Shown one piece after another: positions 23,845 through 32,013 of a stretch of 64,000 bases of DNA. The stretch spans positions 186,001 through 250,000 of the forward strand of contig NZ_JANAVF010000002.1 of assembly GCF_024213195.1 (NCBI RefSeq), given 5' to 3'. The notes under the pieces were generated by a model. It worked only from the letters and a program-made list of their open reading frames with translations. It was not told the origin of the DNA and did not search any database. The DNA is from Streptomyces sp. TBY4 (GTDB lineage Bacteria; Actinomycetota; Actinomycetes; Streptomycetales; Streptomycetaceae). A program made the translations under genes and the position numbers. Each line of letters begins with the position of its first letter. The first letter of the stretch is position 1.

Positions 23845-26800
23845 TCAGTCGGTGCGGGTACTGCTGTACCGGGTCTGCGTGTCGCAGTACATCCCGCTGG
23901 ACGGCGTCGGATCACCGCCCTCGACCGCGTCGATCTGCCACGGGTTGCCGCTGTTGCCGCGCTCGCCGATGTCGCAGAAGCCGTAGGGGTGGGGGTCGCT
24001 GAGGGGCAGCTCCGAGAAGTTGCGGAAGTTGCCCCGGGACGCGGGGCCGGTGGTCGGGCGGCCGGCGTTGTCGATGGCCTTGCCGTTGAGGTAGAGGTAC
24101 AGGTCGGGCATCCAGCTCTGCGTGACGATGCCGAGGTGGGGGTCCGTCGACGGGGTGTCGGCCCGCGCGGTGGGGACGACCGACCCGTCGGCGCAGAACG
24201 CCACGCTCACGTTCTGCCAGATCGGGGGTGCGGCGTTGAACAGGGTCCCGAAGGTGCCGCCCGGCCCCCAGACCTTGAAGAACGTGGAGTAGATGTCGCC
24301 CACGGTCTTGCGCACCGATTCGGGCAGGTAGCCGGTGGCCGCGAGCCTTTCGGTCCGCTCCACCCACTGCACCGTCTCGTTCTTGACCGAGTCGTTGGCC
24401 ACCATCGGGCGGTAGCCGATGGTGCCCCCGCTCACCGACCGGCTCTCCACGCACCGGCCGTCGGCCACGATGCGCGGCGCGGTCACGTTGGGGAGGTACT
24501 CCCGCCCCGGGGTCTTGCCCGTCTCGTTGGGCGTGACCAGGACGGAGGCTCCGTCCTTCCAGGAATTGGCGTCGATGGACGCGTGCGCGAGGTTCGGCGC
24601 CGGGACGCCGTAGTCCTCCTCGATGGCGTTCATCATCTTCAGGACGAAGGGGGCGATGTGCGTGTCCCCCGTCCGTGTGGTCACGTCCGCCTGTTCCGTG
24701 CCCGGGATGATCTTCCCGGTGGGGTCGACGATGTAGCGCGCCTCGATATGGGTCTTGATCTTGTAGGAGCCGTCGCTCATGAACGAGCTGTGCGGGTCGA
24801 TCTCGGCGGGCGGCCGGGCGTTCGCGTACCCCATCCAGATCGCCTGCGTCATGTCCGGAGCGCTGTCACCGTGTCCGGTGCCGCCGCGCCGCGCGTCCTC
24901 GTACCACTCCATCGCCGCCGCGTGGGTGGCCGGACCGACGCAGTCCGGGCCCCGGTTCGCCCCCTGGCAGACGGGCATCATCCCCATACCCACCGTCGGG
25001 GAGTCACCGGTCCAGCTCTTGCCCCCGTAACTGCGCTCCACGGCCCAGTCCCGCAGCGTGGTCATGGTCCGGAAGGGGGTCTTGAGCAGCCACGGGGTGT
25101 CCGTGTCCATGTTCTGGTCCTGGTCGAAGATCGCCACCGCGTCGAAGCTCTGCTCGGCCCACGTGCCGTCGACGGGCAGGAAGGCGACCGCGTCGTAGGC
25201 GATGTCCGCGTCCCCGGTGCCGTCGGTGGTGATGTTGGTCAGGGTCACGGACGGCCGTTCGGTGAAGACGAAGTACCCCAGGGGCACCCAGCGGTTCTTG
25301 CCGCTCGGCTGGGAGACCGTCACGGACTTCTTCTTGCCCCGCCCGAGGTTCACCTCGTAGACGGCGCGGCCCGTGTGGGCGCCGTGGTCGGGCAGGTGCA
25401 CCCATACCTGTACCGGCTTGGCCACGGGATCCCGCAGGGCCCAGGTGGCGGACACCTTGAGGAGCTGCCCCTTGAGGTCGTTCTTGCGGGTGTGGGTGAA
25501 GTAGAAGTGCCCGCCGAATCCGGCGCCGATCTGATGGGTGTCGACCTTCGCGGGGAACGTCGTGGCGCCCGGATCACTTCCGAACGACATCGTGAACGTA
25601 CCGGCGTTGGCCCACGGACGCCCACAGTTCGGGCGTACGGACGGCACGTTGTCCGGCTGGTCGTCGACGATCAGGGCGCCCGCCGGCAGCCCGGTCAGGG
25701 TGCAGGCCGGCGGGTAGGCGGTGCCGTCGGGCTCCTCCCTGTACGTGGAGTTGAAACGGACGATCTCGTTGCCGCAGGTGGCCTGGCAGTCGGCCTTCCA
25801 GGTGACGGGCGTGTGCCACCAGCAGTGCAGGTTCGACAGGCGGCAGGGGCCGTTGTCGTTGGTGGAGTCGTCGCTGATGCGGCTGGAGTCGCAGTTGTTG
25901 GCGGGGTCGTCGGCGAGGACCTGGCAGAAGGTGTCCTCGGCGGGCTTGGCCTGCGCGCGGTTGTACTTGGCGCTGCCGGGCACGGTGGCATCTGCCGTGG
26001 TGCCGCTCCACCAGGCGTTGCGGTAGCCGGCCACGGTTTTGCCCGGGGACTCCAGGGCCTCGAGCGCGTGCCCCGCGAAGCCGATGACCTTCTCCTGGTA
26101 GGGCCAGTCCTGCGGGTGGGAGGCATCGCGGTAGTCGTCGTTGCCGAGCCAGTCCTCCATGAACGGGGTGCGGCCGGTGTCCCATTCCGGGTTGGCGGGG
26201 TTGTTGGCCCAGCCGACGCCCCAGGTGCTGCCGTCGCCCAGGTCCGGGTGGAAGCCCGAGTTGTAGGCCCAGAGCGCGAAGAACCAGTTCTCGATCCTCG
26301 ACGCGTCGCCGTTGTTGACGATCAGACCGGCGTCGCGGGTCTGGTTCCACTTCTCGCTGACGATCCGGAGCCCCGCGGCGATGTTGGTGACGTAGTCCAG
26401 CGCCACGGCGCGCTGGGTGTCGTACGGTAACGGGTTGCTGCCGCGCCCGGCGAGACGCATGCCGTCGGTGATCTGGGCGACACCGTAACCGCAGTCGGCC
26501 TTCTCCCAGTTGACGCTCCAGTCGTCGGAGCTGTCCCCGTCGTAATAGTCGATCCCGTAGTAGTTGCCGATCAGCGGGTTCCCCGTGACGCCGGGGACCA
26601 CGTACCGGCCGGCCTGCCACATGTTGGACTCCTGCGCGGTGATCCCGAGCATGATCTGCGCCGGCACCCGGCCTTGGCCGGACAGGGCCAGCCGGGGGAA
26701 CAGCGTCTGCGGCGCATAGGCCGGCATGCCCAGGTTCTTCCAGTTCGCGGGACGGCTGGTGTTCTGGTTCAGCGTCCCCTGGATCGCCTGGTCCACGGCC

Positions 26801-28227
26801 CATTCGACCTGCCGGGGCTTGGGCTGCATGGCCTGGTTGCGCGGGTCGTTGCGCGGGACGGAGCAGTACCGCTCCGACTCCACGATCTCCGTCGGGCCGG
26901 ACGCGGCGGCGCTCGCGGCGCGCGGCGCCGCGTCCCCGTCCGTGCCGCCCGCCCCGGAGCTCCCCGCCGCACGCGGCGAAGCCTCCTTGCCGCGGCCGAG
27001 GCCAGCGCCGCCCCCGGCGGCGGGATCGATCACGGAGGTGGAGCTCTTCCCGGACGCCGTGCGCAGCAGATCGACGGTGACCGGCCGGGCGTCCCTCGCC
27101 TCGTCCGGGGAGATCCGGGAGTCCTTGCCGTCCGCCCAGCCGGCGGCGGTCACCACGGATTCGCCGTGGGTGCTGACCGTAGCGCCCTTGGGGGCCTTCG
27201 GCAGCAGCCTGGCCGCCTTGGGCAGCTTGACCTTGCCCTTGGTCACCGGCCCGGTCAGGTAGACGGTCCCCGCCGCGTCCCGGGCCAGCCCCGTCGCGGC
27301 CAGCGGCCCCGACGCGAGCTCGGCGGGCTTCACGGGCCGGGTGGGCTCACCGGTCGTGGAGGGCTTGCCCTTCTTCGGGGCCGGCGCGGCGATCTGGGCC
27401 CCGGCGATCCGCTTCACCTTCGCGGTGGGGACGGCGGCCGGGGCGCCGGCCGCCTTCGGTCCGGCGGTGGACTTGTCGAGGAAGACGACACCGCCGTCCT
27501 TGTCCGCCGTGAGCCGGAACGGCACGCCGTCGGTGACCGCGACGGCCGTCGTGGCACCGTCGCTCCCGACCCTGACGACGGCGCCGGCATCGGCGGCCAC
27601 GATGCTCCCGTCCCGGACCGGAACGGCCGACGTGACCTGCCCCGCCGACTCCACCGGCGCCGCGAGCAGACCGGTGGCGGCGTCCAGGCGGACGAGCCGG
27701 GTGGAGGTCTTGTCCTCCCCGGGCGACTGGGTGAGGACCGCGGTCTCGTCCACGCCGCAGCCGGGGTTGTAGTAGGAGAGCGAGGCCCGCAGGGCGAGTT
27801 TGGTCACCGCGCCCGTGCCCAGATCGACCACGGCGGTGAACCCGCCCCGGGCCATGAGCCGCGGCTCGTTGGTGAACGTACGCGGGGCGAACACGACGAC
27901 GGCCCGCCGCCCGGACCCCGTCACACAGGCGTTGCCGATCCACATGTCGGTGTCGAAGCCCGGTTCGGACAGCGACGCGGCGGTGCGCCAGCGGTAGCCG
28001 TCCTTCGCGTCGGCCACCATCAGGTGGAAGCCCTCCGCGTCCCCGGTCGTCGTCCACGCCCGGTCCTCGGAGACCTTGGGCGGCGGCGCCGCGCTCGCCG
28101 TCCCGGAATTGCCGGCCAGCGCGGTGAACACCATCACCGCGGCCGCGCCCAGTGCCGTGCCAGCACGCACCGCTCCCGGCCGGCCGCGCGTCCGGGCCGG
28201 CCTGGCCGTCTGTCCTGGTGGTCGCAT
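23845..28227 (-). CDS. Large secreted protein with transglycosylase-like and golvesin-like domains; contains a TTA codon
   Basis: A 1460-residue exported protein. Signal peptide: residues 1-46 (Arg-rich start, ALGAAAVMVFTALAG, TASA cleavage). Residues about 50-300 look like a propeller-like or WD-type sheet. A Lys/Ala/Pro-rich linker follows (300-480). Residues about 510-700 carry a lysozyme/SLT-like region, with AQIMLGITAQESNMWQ giving the catalytic-type Glu, then CGYGVAQITDGM. About 875-1020 is a golvesin C-terminal-like beta-sandwich ending GTGDADIAYDAVAFLPV. A further ~400-residue secreted region completes it. There are many cysteines. The ATG 28227 has AAGGAG just upstream. One Leu codon (26428-26430) is TTA, so translation should depend on the bldA tRNA. 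The neighbour upstream is an AraC regulator. Probably a cell-wall-acting or spore-wall factor; function inferred. Confidence 0.85.
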   Translation of the reverse strand: MRPPGQTARPARTRGRPGAVRAGTALGAAAVMVFTALAGNSGTASAAPPPKVSEDRAWTTTGDAEGFHLMVADAKDGYRWRTAASLSEPGFDTDMWIGNACVTGSGRRAVVVFAPRTFTNEPRLMARGGFTAVVDLGTGAVTKLALRASLSYYNPGCGVDETAVLTQSPGEDKTSTRLVRLDAATGLLAAPVESAGQVTSAVPVRDGSIVAADAGAVVRVGSDGATTAVAVTDGVPFRLTADKDGGVVFLDKSTAGPKAAGAPAAVPTAKVKRIAGAQIAAPAPKKGKPSTTGEPTRPVKPAELASGPLAATGLARDAAGTVYLTGPVTKGKVKLPKAARLLPKAPKGATVSTHGESVVTAAGWADGKDSRISPDEARDARPVTVDLLRTASGKSSTSVIDPAAGGGAGLGRGKEASPRAAGSSGAGGTDGDAAPRAASAAASGPTEIVESERYCSVPRNDPRNQAMQPKPRQVEWAVDQAIQGTLNQNTSRPANWKNLGMPAYAPQTLFPRLALSGQGRVPAQIMLGITAQESNMWQAGRYVVPGVTGNPLIGNYYGIDYYDGDSSDDWSVNWEKADCGYGVAQITDGMRLAGRGSNPLPYDTQRAVALDYVTNIAAGLRIVSEKWNQTRDAGLIVNNGDASRIENWFFALWAYNSGFHPDLGDGSTWGVGWANNPANPEWDTGRTPFMEDWLGNDDYRDASHPQDWPYQEKVIGFAGHALEALESPGKTVAGYRNAWWSGTTADATVPGSAKYNRAQAKPAEDTFCQVLADDPANNCDSSRISDDSTNDNGPCRLSNLHCWWHTPVTWKADCQATCGNEIVRFNSTYREEPDGTAYPPACTLTGLPAGALIVDDQPDNVPSVRPNCGRPWANAGTFTMSFGSDPGATTFPAKVDTHQIGAGFGGHFYFTHTRKNDLKGQLLKVSATWALRDPVAKPVQVWVHLPDHGAHTGRAVYEVNLGRGKKKSVTVSQPSGKNRWVPLGYFVFTERPSVTLTNITTDGTGDADIAYDAVAFLPVDGTWAEQSFDAVAIFDQDQNMDTDTPWLLKTPFRTMTTLRDWAVERSYGGKSWTGDSPTVGMGMMPVCQGANRGPDCVGPATHAAAMEWYEDARRGGTGHGDSAPDMTQAIWMGYANARPPAEIDPHSSFMSDGSYKIKTHIEARYIVDPTGKIIPGTEQADVTTRTGDTHIAPFVLKMMNAIEEDYGVPAPNLAHASIDANSWKDGASVLVTPNETGKTPGREYLPNVTAPRIVADGRCVESRSVSGGTIGYRPMVANDSVKNETVQWVERTERLAATGYLPESVRKTVGDIYSTFFKVWGPGGTFGTLFNAAPPIWQNVSVAFCADGSVVPTARADTPSTDPHLGIVTQSWMPDLYLYLNGKAIDNAGRPTTGPASRGNFRNFSELPLSDPHPYGFCDIGERGNSGNPWQIDAVEGGDPTPSSGMYCDTQTRYSSTRTD
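26428..26430 (-). other. In-frame TTA (bldA-dependent) leucine codon
   Basis: In the 23845-28227 gene the minus-strand codon between CCG (Pro) and CCG (Pro) is TTA, confirmed in frame by codon register with the stop. In Streptomyces only bldA reads TTA, so expression is expected to be limited to later growth or development. Confidence 0.85.
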
Positions 28228-28245
28228 GCTTCTCCTTCTGATTCC

Positions 28246-28261
28246 GGGCACGCGGGTGCCC
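28246..28261. promoter_or_regulatory. Inverted repeat just upstream of the large secreted gene
   Basis: GGGCAC and GTGCCC pair across GCGG, about 19 bp upstream of the ATG at 28227 and just before its ribosome site. It may be an operator or a leader hairpin. Confidence 0.35.
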
Positions 28262-28353
28262 GCCACCGCGCGGGGTTGCGGACGCAACGGCCACGGAACG
28301 CGGCGGAGTCTCTGGACGCGCGGAGCGGACCCCGGACCGACAGGGGCAGGTCC

Positions 28354-29172
28354 TCAGGCGGACTGGGGCGTCCAGTCGAGCCGGTCGGCGGACAGCTGCG
28401 TGGGCGTCAGCCCGATGGCGGCCTTGAAGGCGTGGTTGTAGTGGGCCTGGTCGTGATAGCCGGCCAACTGCGCGACCTTGGCCAGCGGGACCCCCCGGTC
28501 CTGCAGCCGCATGGCGTGGTTCAGCCGCAGGACCGCGGCGATGGCGGCGGGGGACCGCCCGACGTGCTCCCGGAAACGCCGCTCGAGGTGCCGGACGCTC
28601 CAATGGGTCCCGGCGGCCAGTTCCTTGACGCGGATCCGCCCGCGCGTCCGGTGGAGTTCACTCCAGGCCCACACGATCTCGGGAGCGACGAACGGGCCCC
28701 GCCCCAGCAGGCGCGGCAGCGTCTCGTTCAGGATCCGGGCCTGCGCCGCCCCGTCCGCCGCTTCCAACTGCTCGGGCAGGTGGCGGAACTGGTGGGGCAG
28801 AAGATCGGCGGGGCTCAGGTGCGACCGGTCCCACTCGTGCATGGGCACCCCGAAGAGCCGGTAGGCGCCCAGCGGGTTCATGACGAGCGTGATGCCCCGG
28901 ACCCGACCGCAGTGCCGTCCCGTGACCGCGGTGGTCGCCGGCAGGTCGGCCCGGGACAGGCAGGTCCGCGAAAGGGCCGGATCCACCAGGCTGTCGGTCG
29001 AGATGGGTGAGCCGAAGCCGAAGCTGACCGTGGCCACGGTGTTGGGCGTGATGAGCCGCCGTACGGGCTTCGTCCGCCTGTACGAGAAGCTCGAGTAGTG
29101 GTGGACGAGGCCACGCAGGACGGGTGACCGGGACACGAGGCGGCTGTTCGGGGCGGCGGCTGGTGCGGGCAC
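28354..29172 (-). CDS. AraC family transcriptional regulator
   Basis: A 272-residue activator. The N-terminal ~150 residues are a sensor domain of the DUF6597-like type (VRGITLVMNPLGAYRLFGVP). The C-terminal ~90 residues hold two helix-turn-helix units: VKELAAGTHWSVRHLERRFR and LAKVAQLAGYHDQAHYNHAF, ending with the conserved IGLTPTQL. GTG 29172 is preceded by AAGGAG. It is 126 bp upstream of the large secreted gene on the same strand and divergent (279 bp) from the small secreted protein gene, so it may control either. The ligand is unknown. Confidence 0.9.
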   Translation of the reverse strand: MPAPAAAPNSRLVSRSPVLRGLVHHYSSFSYRRTKPVRRLITPNTVATVSFGFGSPISTDSLVDPALSRTCLSRADLPATTAVTGRHCGRVRGITLVMNPLGAYRLFGVPMHEWDRSHLSPADLLPHQFRHLPEQLEAADGAAQARILNETLPRLLGRGPFVAPEIVWAWSELHRTRGRIRVKELAAGTHWSVRHLERRFREHVGRSPAAIAAVLRLNHAMRLQDRGVPLAKVAQLAGYHDQAHYNHAFKAAIGLTPTQLSADRLDWTPQSA

Positions 29173-29451
29173 GGGTGCTTACTCCTTGCGGAGGAGGAGC
29201 GGGAGTCCGGCGACGGGACCGGGAACGGGGATTCCCCGCGCCCCGGCAGCGATCCTTTCCCCGCCGGAGGGCCGCGGCCTAGTGATCTTCGGGCCAACCG
29301 GGGCCCGGTCCGTGGCCGGATCACGAGGAGCCGCAGAAGTGGGAAGCACACCTCCGGAACCTGTCGCATTCCAACAAGACGGGCGCTCTCAAGGCCCGCG
29401 AACCTGTGCACGGTTCAGCTCCCCTCCCCGTCCCACCCGAGGAGATCTCCC

Positions 29452-29907
29452 ATGCGCGTACGCACGTTGACCGGCGCGGCGGTCGCCGGCCTCATCGCCG
29501 CCCTGGCCCTGCCGTCGACCCCGGCCGGCGCCGACATCCGCAACTCCCACATGTACGCCCAGAACAAGGCCTGCGACGGCACGGGCGGTTTCACCTTCGG
29601 CCTCTACTACAACTCCGGCTTCAACGGAGCCGTGCGGTACTTCCGCTACGACGAGTACGACTTCGGCTACCTCGGCCGGGAGACGGGCGTGGACTACTAC
29701 ACGGCCAGCTTCTGCGAGTGGGGCAACGGCGCCGGAACCGAGGTGAAGAACAACGCCGCGAGCGCCTGGAACGCCAGGACGGACCTGGCCGCGCAGGTGT
29801 ACTTCAACAAGGGTTACCAGGGGATAGCCGACTACATCGGCCGCGGCAACGGACGCAACCTGTCGGCGACCTACAACGACAACGCCTCGTTCAAGCACGT
29901 GTCCTGA
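29452..29907 (+). CDS. Secreted peptidase inhibitor I36-like small protein
   Basis: A 151-residue exported protein. Signal peptide: MRVRTLTGAAVAGLIAALAL then a PAGA cleavage site near residue 26. The mature part is Tyr/Gly/Asn-rich with two cysteines, and its latter half (EVKNNAASAWNARTD, AAQVYFNKGYQG, LSATYNDNASF) follows the pattern of I36 (SMPI) inhibitors, which block metalloproteases. The first half lacks the usual CPxGxFC start, so the match is partial and the target uncertain. GAGGAG 6 nt upstream supports the ATG. It is followed by a lipoprotein gene 50 bp on. The divergent neighbour is an AraC regulator. Confidence 0.82.
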   Translation: MRVRTLTGAAVAGLIAALALPSTPAGADIRNSHMYAQNKACDGTGGFTFGLYYNSGFNGAVRYFRYDEYDFGYLGRETGVDYYTASFCEWGNGAGTEVKNNAASAWNARTDLAAQVYFNKGYQGIADYIGRGNGRNLSATYNDNASFKHVS

Positions 29908-29957
29908 CGACGGACGCCGATCGCCCCGCCCACCGGCCCACGCGAAGGGAACGACGC

Positions 29958-30908
29958 ATGCACGCTCTCGGACGACTGCTCGCCCTGGCCTGCGCGGTGG
30001 GCGCGGCGATGACCGCCACCGCGTGCGCCGGCCCGTCGGAGCCGGCCGCCACCGCGCGCACCGACGTCACCGTCGCCCCGCAGCGCGCGACCCCGCCGGT
30101 CCCGGACCCCGTCACCCTGAGCCTCCCGCTCGACGCCTACCGCCCCTCCAAGGCGGAGCTGGCGCAGATCGACAAGGCGCTGGACCTGGTCACCGACCAG
30201 TGCATGCGGCGCTACGGGTTCCAGTACACCCCCGCCCCGCCCCTGCCGGCCTACGGCCCGGCCTCCGACACCGACCTGCGCTACGGGATCCACGACGCGG
30301 GTCTCGCCGCCGCGCGCGGCTACCGCCCCGCGGGCGACGAGGCCGCCTCCTCGGCCGCCAGGGAGGCGGCGGACCGCACGCAGGCCGCGATGAGCGAAGC
30401 CGAGCGGACCGTCCTGGTCGGCCCGGGCGGCGGCGGCCCCCGGCCCACCGCCGCCCCGACCGCGACGGTGGCGGGCCGGCAGGTGCCGGAGCGGGGCTGC
30501 TTCGGCGAGGCCACCGCCCGCGTCACGGGCGGCGCCTCACCGGTCAGCGACTTCGTGCAGGACCTCGGCCACACCGGCTACGCCAAGGCGCAGGAGGACC
30601 CGCAGGTGGTCGCGGCCTTCGGCGCGTGGTCGCGGTGCATGAAGGAGAAGGGCTTCGGCTACGCGAAACCCATGGACGCCCCCAACGACCCGCGCTTCTC
30701 CTCCCCGCAGCCGGCGCCCGCCGAGACGGCGACGGCGACCGCGGACGTGGAGTGCCGTACGCGGACCAACGTGATCGGCGTCTGGTACGCGACCGAGGTG
30801 GCCTTCCAGAAGGCCCTCATCGAGAGGAACGCGCCCTCCCTCACCGCCGCCAAGCAGGCCAAGGAGGAGGCCGTCCGGCACGCGGCGGAGGTCCTCGCGG
30901 CCTCCTGA
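29958..30908 (+). CDS. Putative lipoprotein
   Basis: A 316-residue exported protein. The N-terminus MHALGRLLALACAVGAAMTA leads to a candidate lipobox ending ATAC at Cys 23, followed by a flexible acidic/Pro-rich stretch. The mature part has paired cysteine motifs (TDQCMRRYGFQ, GAWSRCMKEKGFGY, VPERGCFGEA, DVECRTRTNV), typical of Streptomyces lipoproteins with a repeated CM.(K/R).(K/R)GF module. Function unknown. The ATG 29958 has GAAGGG upstream. It probably shares a transcript with the I36-like gene and is convergent with the protease gene. Confidence 0.8.
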   Translation: MHALGRLLALACAVGAAMTATACAGPSEPAATARTDVTVAPQRATPPVPDPVTLSLPLDAYRPSKAELAQIDKALDLVTDQCMRRYGFQYTPAPPLPAYGPASDTDLRYGIHDAGLAAARGYRPAGDEAASSAAREAADRTQAAMSEAERTVLVGPGGGGPRPTAAPTATVAGRQVPERGCFGEATARVTGGASPVSDFVQDLGHTGYAKAQEDPQVVAAFGAWSRCMKEKGFGYAKPMDAPNDPRFSSPQPAPAETATATADVECRTRTNVIGVWYATEVAFQKALIERNAPSLTAAKQAKEEAVRHAAEVLAAS

Positions 30909-30948
30909 CGCGCGCTTCCCGGCGGTCCCCTCCGAGGGCCCGGCGGGT

Positions 30949-31734
30949 TCAGCCGCCGGTGGCCGCCTCGCGGTACAGCTCCACCGCCTGCTCGCCCATG
31001 ACCGCGCTGTACGAGACCTCCGGGACGGTCCCGCCGCCCTCGTACCCTCCGAGGACCCCGGCCAGGGCGCCGTCGACGAGCCAGGGGCTGCCGCTGGTGC
31101 CGCCGCTGAGGTCCGGGCACTCGATGCGCCTCTGGGTCCCGGAGATCAGCGTCGTGGTGTTCGCGCAGTACAGCGGGGACTCCTCGCGGCTCGGGTAGCC
31201 CACGACGGACACGGTGACGCCGGCCGGCTGCCGCGCCGCGACGGGGAAGCCCCCGACCACGTCCTCGATCTGCCGGCCGTCCACCGGCGCGACGGTCGCG
31301 AAGGCGATGTCCTCGTCGGGGTCCTCGCCGTCCGTCCAGCCCGGGGCCTCGTACACGCCGGTCAGCTTCCACAGGCCGTACGGGGCCTTGCCCGCGCGGT
31401 AGCCCGGGGCGAAGTAGGTGGTGTCCGGGCTGGCCAGGCAGTGCGCGGCGGTGACGATCACGTCGCGGCCCTCGCTGCGCACCACGGACGCGGTGCAGAA
31501 GTGGCCGCCGTCGAGCCCGCCCGCGAAGAGCGCGCCGACCCGCGCGGCCGTCCCGTCGGCCGGGGCCGGGACCGTGACACCGGGCGGCGGTCCGGCCGGC
31601 GGGCCGGGGACGCCGGCGCCGAGCAGGGCCGCCGTGGCGCCCAGGGCGAGCAGGATCCGCGCACCGCGCCGGCCGCGGGCGCGGGCACGGGCGCGTGCCC
31701 GTCGGTCCGGTCGGGAGGAGAGGTACTGGATCAT
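30949..31734 (-). CDS. Secreted trypsin-like serine protease
   Basis: A 261-residue exported protease of the chymotrypsin fold. An Arg-rich N-terminus ([20 protein letters not shown]) and hydrophobic stretch form the signal peptide to about residue 45. The catalytic triad is visible: His in VIVTAAHCLAS, Asp in DPDEDIAFATV and Ser in SGGTSGSPWLVDG. Two pairs of cysteines fit the fold. The propeptide appears very short, unlike alpha-lytic-type Streptomyces proteases. A GAGGCT hexamer 6 nt before the ATG suggests a leaderless transcript. The nearby I36-like inhibitor could be functionally related, but that is only proximity. Confidence 0.9.
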   Translation of the reverse strand: MIQYLSSRPDRRARARARARGRRGARILLALGATAALLGAGVPGPPAGPPPGVTVPAPADGTAARVGALFAGGLDGGHFCTASVVRSEGRDVIVTAAHCLASPDTTYFAPGYRAGKAPYGLWKLTGVYEAPGWTDGEDPDEDIAFATVAPVDGRQIEDVVGGFPVAARQPAGVTVSVVGYPSREESPLYCANTTTLISGTQRRIECPDLSGGTSGSPWLVDGALAGVLGGYEGGGTVPEVSYSAVMGEQAVELYREAATGG

Positions 31735-31895
31735 GCTCCGAGCCTCGCCGGGGAACCTGTGACCGGGGTCGGGGAATCCTTGTGAATCCCCTGTGAATCA
31801 CTCGAATCATGCGCATCACGTGAACCGGCGGCCGCGGACCTTCGGCGCGCGCCCGCGCCGACCGGATGGGCGCCGCCCGTTGGCCGCGGACGCGG

Positions 31896-31959
31896 GGATA
31901 TGAGGTAGTCGGGGTGAGAGGTGGCCGGGATTTGAGGTGGCCGGGACGTGAGGTGGCAG
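31896..31959 (+). repeat. Four 16-bp tandem repeats
   Basis: Four near-identical 16-bp units (consensus GGATNTGAGGTGGCCG) run in tandem from 31896 to 31959. They lie in the leader region of the 32014 gene and differ at a few positions each. Confidence 0.7.
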
Positions 31960-31966
31960 GGCGAAG

Positions 31967-32003
31967 CCGGTGACCCCGAGGAGGCCCGGTGACCCCGAGG
32001 AGG
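31967..32003 (+). repeat. Duplicated 18-bp element carrying the ribosome site
   Basis: CCGGTGACCCCGAGGAGG occurs at 31967-31984 and again at 31986-32003, so the GAGGAGG ribosome site is present twice. The downstream copy is about 10 nt before the GTG at 32014. Confidence 0.6.
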
Positions 32004-32013
32004 AGGGCGCAGC

